NCBI GenBank assembly: GCA_019722365.1
Contig: JADFUC010001261.1
Coordinates: forward strand, 172,861-236,860
Reading direction: 5' to 3'
DNA length: 64,000 bases
From: Lithospermum erythrorhizon
Taxonomy: Eukaryota > Streptophyta > Magnoliopsida > Boraginales > Boraginaceae
Below the pieces are notes generated by a model. It had not been told where the DNA came from. It worked only from the letters and a program-made list of their open reading frames with translations, and searched no databases. The position numbers and the translations under genes are program-made. The stretch's first letter is position 1. Every line of letters starts with the position of its first letter. Shown here one piece after another: positions 57,673 to 64,000 of this stretch.

Positions 57673-59992
57673 TCAGCTGATTTCTTCTCTGTCATCTCCC
57701 CCTTGGCCACCATGGACTCGCCCTCGGCCACCTCTGCGATGCATATGAACCTCACCACGAGCCCTCCGACTGGATGAACTGGAGAATATTAAACCAACAA
57801 AAGCAAGCAAGATGTTAGCAATAGATACCACGTTATTGAACACAAATGAATATGTTTTTATATATAGTGTCAAACTGAAGAAAGGCACGAAGGATAGCAG
57901 TGTTTCTCATATAAAGTGGTCCTGGCCTGCATAAACAATAACTTCCATTTGAGTGACTGCTAACTTGACGTGCAACATAATAAGGCGGACATTCCATTTC
58001 TCACGGAACCATAACTGTAAAAAGATGTGTGCATCCTGCATACCACCAGCCACAAAAACCATATGAAAAAAATTTAAAAATGAATACATACGTCTTGAGA
58101 ACAGATCTCCTTCCATTTGCTCCACCAGTTATATTCAGACGAGATGCAACGTGAGCCCTTACTGTGCTTCCAAGGTTCTCAATCTTCATGGGCTTCCCAT
58201 GAAATTGAGTATCGTTGTACTTCTTCACTGCTTGGAAGGCATCACTCCTTCGAACAAACATGACTTCAGCAGAACCCTGTAAATATAAATAATGAATGGT
58301 AAAAAAAATTTCTTACTCACAATGTGAGTCCCATAGAAATGTTACAAACTTGTGCGGAATTAACAGAGAAGAACATAGAAGTTTGGCCAAAAGACTTACA
58401 CATGGACTCCCATTTTTGTCATAGTGAATTCCATAATGTAACAACTCTCCAATCTCAGAAAGTAGTTCCTGTATTTCAGTCCCATTTTAACAAACCTTCA
58501 GAAGACATTGACACATCAAAAGGGATCTTAAGTACAAAAGACATCTATTTATACCCTTATATCTTCATTCGACACTTCATCACTCAAATTGGACACTTGT
58601 AACTTTGTCCCGCTTTCTACTCCAGATGACTCCATAGCTTTGAAGCGGTCTCCTAACACATTATTCTGCCATGGCGAGTTCTTTGTACTGCACATAGTCT
58701 GATACAAGCATTCCCAATAATAGCAGAAGGTTCAACAAATCATTATGGATCATATAGTTCGCCATCCTTAAATAATTAATCAGACCACATCTAACTCCCA
58801 GCATTGAAAGATTATCCATTTATACAAAGATGCTCAAACAAAAATCTAAGAGAAAGAAGATGGGGCCCGTCCATTGTGAAACAACAACCAGTATTCCAGC
58901 AGTTACGAGATCCATATCTGGAAAGTCATCAAGTGAAGCATATTCGAGCGAGGGTCATCGGATATAACACCACCTTTTCCCTAGAACTATATATCACACA
59001 CATGCTATGATTATGATCAATAAAATCCCCCTCCAACAACCAGTAATGATATGAATGATTCAGGAGTACTAAACAGAAGGAATCAGGAGATCTCAACATT
59101 GAATCTTCAAGAAAATTGTAAGAGTTTTAACTAGTGAAAACAAAGGTCTGTACATAAGATGCCACCACTTTGAGCTCCAGGTGTGAAATTCAGCAATGAA
59201 TACCTATCTGTGTGACCGTCATAACATATAACACCACCTTTTCCTCATATTCTACACATGCCATAAAGACGACCATATAACAACACCCCTCCAACAACCA
59301 GCTATGGTATATGAAGGACTTAAAATGGAAGTAGTGAGTACTGATCACTAGGATAACATCCAATCTTCAACGTGATTATCACAATTTAAACAAGTGAAAG
59401 CTGTTAGATGATCATATAACGGTGTCCTCTACATAAGGTGCTATCCTTACGCTCAACTGGACCTTGGTTCTCTTCCCTCAATCAAAAGGATCTACAACAT
59501 TGTGACCGAAGAGAACATAGTCATCCCCAATGTGCAGGCTTCTCCCCAAAATGACATGAATTTCCATAATTGGACATCCCAAAGTAAATCTAGATACCCT
59601 TTTCTTTGGTTATAAAATAACAATTCAGATTTTCTTAAGACATCTATAGTTTAGACTTTAGAGCTTGCCTTTGAAACTGCATAAGTGCCCAGTGAACCTC
59701 GACGAGGTCCAGCCAATCGTCCGACACCTCTAAATGTGCCTCTGACACCGTACATGCCCAAACGACCTGGGCGAGGAGGCCCAGCCAGTCTTCCAGCACC
59801 TCTACTTGTGCCTCCTGGACCATACATGCCGAGAGGACCACGGCGAGGAGGCCCTGCCAGTCGTCCATAACCTCTAAACGTGCCCCGTGGACCTCTTACA
59901 CCGCGCATTCCCCTTCCTCCATCAACACCTCTCACACTATTACACCTGTTGTTCTGAATCATATTGTCAAGGGACATAACAAGGGCAGCCAT
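57673..59992 (-). CDS. ALY/REF-type mRNA export adaptor, C-terminus frameshifted
   Basis: RNA-binding THO4/ALY-family protein that bridges spliced mRNA and the helicase UAP56 in the nucleus (family knowledge). Proposed minus-strand exons: 59992-59669, 58680-58555, 58468-58400, 58276-58092 and 57778-57673, giving 269 residues with phases in register. The N-terminal UAP56-binding motif is MSLDNMIQ. An Arg/Gly region with three ~24-residue repeats follows. NSPWQ precedes the RRM: RNP2 LQVSNL, then NEDIRELLSEIGE and HYDKNG, RNP1 GSAEVMFV, RRSDAFQAVKKYND, GKPMKIE. RLNITG and an RGG tail follow. Intron 1 needs a GC donor (AAAG|GCAAGC) and an AAAG acceptor to stay in phase; the other introns are GT-AG. 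The C-terminal SAEELDKELE motif is present only in a shifted frame. It could be a young pseudogene or an assembly error. Confidence 0.85.
59676..59905 (-). repeat. Three tandem ~72-bp repeats in ALY exon 1
   Basis: Minus-strand translation gives GTFRGYGRLAGPPRRGPLGM, then GTSRGAGRLAGPPRPGRLGM, then GTFRGVGRLAGPRRGSLGTY. The nucleotide copies keep CCAGCCAATCG-like and GAGGAGGCCC words at the same spacing. Confidence 0.88.
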
Positions 59993-59997
59993 TGAAC

Positions 59998-61040
59998 CTA
60001 CAGATCACCAAAAAATACATATAAATAGGGTGCTTAAGTAAAAATCTAACTATAAAGACCCCAACAAATCCATGCAATACAACATCAAAACAAGACAAAT
60101 AAATTATAAATGCTATTGTTCCCATGACTTCTATTTGTTACCCAAAAATGCATTGTGGGTTCGACACTCATAAGGAGCGTATCTTGTATTGAAGTGAATG
60201 TTGTATTGAAATGGTTAAAAATAAAACTCTAGTTCACTGAGGCACATCCCACAATCCCGCAATTGTGGTATCGCAGGGCAGGCACCTCGAGGGGCCGTTA
60301 GCGTGATAGTTTCATATTTTTTTATTCGAGTGCAGGACTTCGAGAGGCGTTGTTTCATATTTTTTTTATTTGATACCCAAAAACGAATAACCATGATCAC
60401 ACATAGGTAAAGACAATAAAAAGATTGAAGCTTTTAGTTAAAATAACACCTGACTACATCACAACACTACTATAAAATGGCCAAAACCCAAAAGCTCCAT
60501 AAAGCTTAACTATTGCAAAGACCATCTAAATAAAAGTAATCTTAAAGGCTAATCACAAATGTTATAAACCCAATTAATCTGAGCAAGATAGTTAAACTAA
60601 AAACAATAAAAATAAATTTCATAAACCAACATATAAAATCAACCATATAAAATCAACAACTACAACTAACAAACATAAATATTCGAGCTCAAAATTCAAA
60701 AATCCAACCATCAAATTAAACTAACTTGACAATATTTTTGTTATGGAAGGAGTACAACATAAAAAGCAAAAACTAAAGGTTTCTTTCAACATATTTAGCT
60801 CAAATTTATTAATACAAAAAAAAATTAAAATTCAAGAAAAGTACCTGAAAATGATGGGATTTTTTATATGAAACAATTGTGGTAAATTGATTCTTGGTTT
60901 TTTCTTATCTAAAGATTTTTTCAATTTGAGAGTTGAGAAAATGATTGTTTGAAAGAATAATGGAAGAATTTGAGAGGTTTTATAAGGTGAAAATCTTAGG
61001 GATGAAGGAAATATGAAAGCTACGCTAGAGAATTATTGTT
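59998..61040 (-). promoter_or_regulatory. ALY 5' leader with an intron, and promoter
   Basis: Just before the start codon the minus strand has the acceptor CTGTAG|GTTCAATGG (exon from 59997). At 60845 it has a good donor, TTTTCAG|GTACTTTTC. A leader exon of roughly 60845-61040 would be joined over an 846-bp intron (60844-59998) that is AT-rich and without coding sequence. The layout matches many plant housekeeping genes, but only transcripts can confirm it. Confidence 0.5.
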
Positions 61041-61244
61041 GGTTTGATTTTTTTTTTTTCTAATGTTGATTTCTATCGATTACTTTTTGAATAGTCACTT
61101 GTTAAATCTTAGCTGAGGTAACATCGGTTAACCATCAAAGTCAGGTAAAACATATTAGAAAATAATAAATTCAATGTAAATCATATTAATAGATTCAATC
61201 AAAAATCACATCTTGAATAACAGATTCAATCATAAAATTATTAA

Positions 61245-61322
61245 TAAGGGAATCGAACTCATGATCATCTACTCTACCAAATTGTCCATCATTACAAGTT
61301 TAATTGTCCATCATTACAAGTT
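61245..61322 (-). mobile_element. SINE-like fragment with pol III boxes
   Basis: The minus strand reads TGGACAATTTGGTAGAGTAG (A-box-like) followed by ATGAGTTCGATTCCC (B-box-like), as in tRNA-derived SINEs. Next to it a ~22-bp unit, AATTGTCCATCATTACAAGT, is doubled (about 61279-61322). Only the head is recognisable. Confidence 0.45.
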
Positions 61323-61902
61323 CAGTTTGATTATTTGTGCCATAGCTTACATGCTAAGAGTCAAGTAGTAGTTTACACGGCTAAGTCTTATCTGGGTTTC
61401 ATACACCCATCAATCTATAATTTGTATGATAGAGTAAACCAGCTACTCGCTCGATATTCAATTCAAAATTTCGGTTCAATTATTCGTATGATTGATTGTT
61501 GCGGTGGATTCGCACATAAATTATTGCTCGATACACGAAACAACGGAATACTTGATCAAACTGATAAAAACTATTGAAAAAAACGATATGTTATTAGTTA
61601 CTCGATCCCTGTTCAAACCCGACTTAGATAACATCATTATTTTCTTTCTATCTTTTGTCTCAATTATTCTCCTGCCAATCATTAAACAAAATGTAGTTCT
61701 CCTTGTCTACAATTAACATCCTAAGGAAACTTGAAACAGAAAGCAGAAAGCATCTTCAAAGAATGAACAGAAGAGAAGAAAACTATTAGTGCTATTTGTT
61801 TTGTCTTCATAAGGTAGAAGAGAAAAAAAAACACTTGATATATTCCTATGAACATTTGAATAGAAAAGAAGAATTGATTGGTGGTCAATGGCAGCTTGTG
61901 AA
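61323..61902. other. Intergenic between two minus-strand genes
   Basis: No gene is recognised; the small open frames (such as 61335-61577) have no family features. The last ~150 bases are the probable 3' UTR of the hydrolase gene. Confidence 0.45.
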
Positions 61903-62878
61903 CTATTGAAGCCTGCCTTGTTTTTGCTGAGGAGGGAGGCTATACAAAGACTTCAATTGCCTACTAATAAGCTTGCTGTTATGTATTGCTGTTTGAAGTT
62001 CAAGATCATCAGACCACCACTGCTCTAACTTATGAGCCTCGAGGAACTTCTGGTTTCCTTTCGACAGAACAAATAGTTTTCCAGCGAGATGACCATGAGA
62101 TGGTAATATGTTCTCCTTATCCACCTGATTAACATCAGCGATTCCATCTGAATCAGTATAGGAACAACAAATGTAGTCACTATTGTTAACATATAAATGT
62201 GGCACCCATTGTTTATGTCCTAAACTGATAGATTTCACAACTTCTTCTGTAGGCACTGGACATTCGCTGCCTGAAGGAAGCATGGACTTGAACCTCTTCC
62301 AAGCAAATCCTGCCTTCTCCCCAATATTTCTTAAACTCGTGGCTAGCGAAACAGAAGGAGGATTGAACAAATGTGCTTCTACAAAGATACCTTCTTTGGC
62401 TAAAGCTTTTCCTACTTGGAGGGCAAAGCCAGCTCCCAGAGAATGACCTGCAACGCACACATTGTTGCTACCATACTTTTCAGCAATTGTGTCTAATGCC
62501 TTCAAAGCTCCGTGAAACCTGACTGACCCCTTTAGACTTTCCCAGGCTAGGAACCTAAGGTCATCCTCGATATCACGTCTAATGGTAGGCCTATTCAAAA
62601 GGGTACCTCTTAAGGCCAAGACAGCCCTTGGAGCACCACTTGGCCTCATAAGCACAAAATCAGCTAAAGCAGCAGACCGATCCCACTCCAAAACTGCACC
62701 ATATATTGATCCGTCTCTTTCATCTATTAATTTCTCAACCAATTTGTATTTGAAAGGTATCCACCACTTTGGAGCAAGAGCAGTTTCAGCATTCCTGTTT
62801 TCTTGTCTGTCTAATTCGAGCAAGTAAACTGCCTGAATAAAGCAAGCCATGACTGTTCTTTTGTAGTTCCCATCTTTC
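61903..62878 (-). CDS. Alpha/beta-hydrolase, lipase-class-3-like (At4g10955 type), last exon only
   Basis: Putative ester or lipid hydrolase; family members are annotated as GDSL or class 3 lipases, but the substrate is unknown. The exon begins after CTATATGCAG at 62878 and ends at the stop 61903-61905. Conserved words are KDGNYKRTVMACFIQAVYLL, LDRQENRNAE, PKWWIPFKYKLVEKLIDERD, GSIYGAVLEWDRSAALADFV, VLALRGTLL, RDIEDDLRFLAWESLKGSVR, AGHSLGAGFALQVGKALAKE and HLFNPPSVSL. The Ser of GHSLG is the nucleophile. Later HLYVNNSDYICCSYTD supports the subfamily, and NILPSHGHLAG may supply the His. No signal peptide belongs to this exon. The first exon (residues before KDGN, usually a SGP motif) is not found to 64000. 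The ATG at 63018 is only intron read-through. Confidence 0.9.
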
Positions 62879-64000
62879 CTGCATATAGATAATGTAGAGT
62901 TAATAACATGATACAGATTATAAACACTTGTATTGAAAGGGCAAAATGTAACAGGAATACAGGATAGAGGAAATACTGAGATATACTTCACTCTGCATGC
63001 AAAGGGAAAATCAGACATTACACTGAAATTTTATCCTCCAATCCTATTATATGACATCTCTCGAGTAATGTCTTCAGCTGGATAAATCTTAATATTAGAC
63101 ATCATCAACCAACGAAGGCTACTATTTGATATTAATTCTTGTGCACAGCTATAACATGCAGAATGTATAAAGGAGATCGATTACAGTCTACTTTAGCTAA
63201 TTGAAGCATGTTAGATGAATTCAATCTGTTACATTATCTACTAGTTATTTGATTCAATGTAATAGCTATTACAGTAGTGTATTTCAAATAGGATAGGATT
63301 TGCTTGGCATGCAAATAGAAACTGGCTGTGTCTGTCATGCAGGTCGATTGACCATAATGATTCTTCATAAATACAATCAATAATTCTCTGAGAGAATTTC
63401 TCTGCCTTAGACACTGCTTATATTCTCTGTAAATTAATCTCAGCCTACCAACTATGAAAGCATATCAACTATCTCAAGCTATTTCATTTCATCACCCTTC
63501 ACCAGTTCACCCGAACAATCATATAAGCCTGAAGATCTGAATCATGATCACTATTGTGAGAGAAGAAACATATTAAACATATATAAGCCAACACCACTCC
63601 ATTTGCATTTTTAGAATAACCTAAAGTTCTTTTAGCCTACACATCACATAGCTTTTCTAATCCTTCTATAATTCAATATTTCACTAGTCTGAAAATGACA
63701 GATGACGGAACCCCGGAAATCCAAAACAATCACTATACTATAAGCTTTTCTCTCATGCCTTTCTTCGTTCATAGTTCGATATTCTAAGAATCCCTAAGCG
63801 CATTAACGAAGTCCACAATCTGACTTTCCAAAACCCATAAAAATGTTACACAATCTGACTTTCCACTTGCAACTCAAGAACATAGATATACCACTAAAGC
63901 ATCTCAGTCAACAAAGCAATCCTTCAAACTATAATTGATGAGATTAGTAATTTAAGCAACATGTATATAGTAAATACGTAAACGAACGAAGTACAATTGA
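62879..64000 (-). other. Intron or upstream region of the hydrolase gene
   Basis: No coding exon is recognised on the minus strand up to the window edge. This fits the gene's first intron extending beyond 64000. A DNA word, AATGTTACACAATCTGACTTT, is partly repeated at about 63817 and 63845. Confidence 0.45.

Noticed and set aside
62879..63018. Upstream ATG extending the hydrolase frame by 47 residues
   Set aside because: The family sequence starts at KDGN right after a good acceptor; the extra residues are hydrophobic intron read-through.
1..64000. A new defence, CRISPR-like or clustered metabolic system
   Set aside because: The host genes are ordinary single plant genes of unrelated function, and no regular spacer array or co-oriented gene set is present; the rest is transposon debris.

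Overview
This is a plant nuclear window: AT-rich, with genes split by GT-AG introns, long introns, and about half the length made of layered, decayed transposable elements. Five host genes can be read. All five match dicot proteins closely. The Retand/Tat-like Ty3 element and the many Stowaway-type MITEs would fit Caryophyllales, but the species assignment is inference only.

Layout. 1-2594 (-): four exons of the mitochondrial F1-ATPase assembly chaperone ATP12, running off the left edge and surrounded by duplicated pieces of itself. 2595-6757: intergenic, AT-rich. 6758-10072 (-): a two-exon PP2A B' (B56) regulatory subunit, followed by its probable 5' leader and promoter. 11403-11690: a clean Stowaway MITE. 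13203 to about 31040: a wrecked Ty3/gypsy retrotransposon of the Tat type, split by a reverse-oriented Ty1/copia element (about 18495-26010). A further copia LTR lies at about 17290-18240. 31041-35515: intergenic with MITEs. 35516-38119: a CACTA element. About 38470-40598: a reverse-oriented solo LTR of the Tat family.

41015-46849 (+): an eight-exon lysine-histidine-type amino-acid transporter (LHT1-like). Its intron 1 holds repeats and a MITE and its intron 2 holds a SINE-like insert. 46850-49333: intergenic, with tandem and inverted repeats and a MITE inside a MITE. 49350-57117: a LINE bracketed by a 16-bp target-site duplication. It is interrupted by a Tat-family LTR fragment that itself carries a hAT-like element with a perfect 8-bp duplication and a 2-kb element with long inverted arms.

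57673-59992 (-): an ALY/REF mRNA-export adaptor. Its conserved C-terminal helix is out of frame by one base and its N-terminal arginine-glycine region has expanded as a tandem repeat. 61903-62878 (-): the last exon of an alpha/beta-hydrolase of the At4g10955 type, whose first exon lies beyond the window or is not recognised.

The host genes have unrelated housekeeping roles (ATP synthase assembly, phosphatase targeting, amino-acid uptake, mRNA export, lipid or ester hydrolysis) and do not form a pathway. No CRISPR array, operon, rRNA, confident tRNA gene or new defence-like system is visible. The unusual material is the duplication around ATP12, the ALY C-terminal frameshift, and the nesting order of the transposons.
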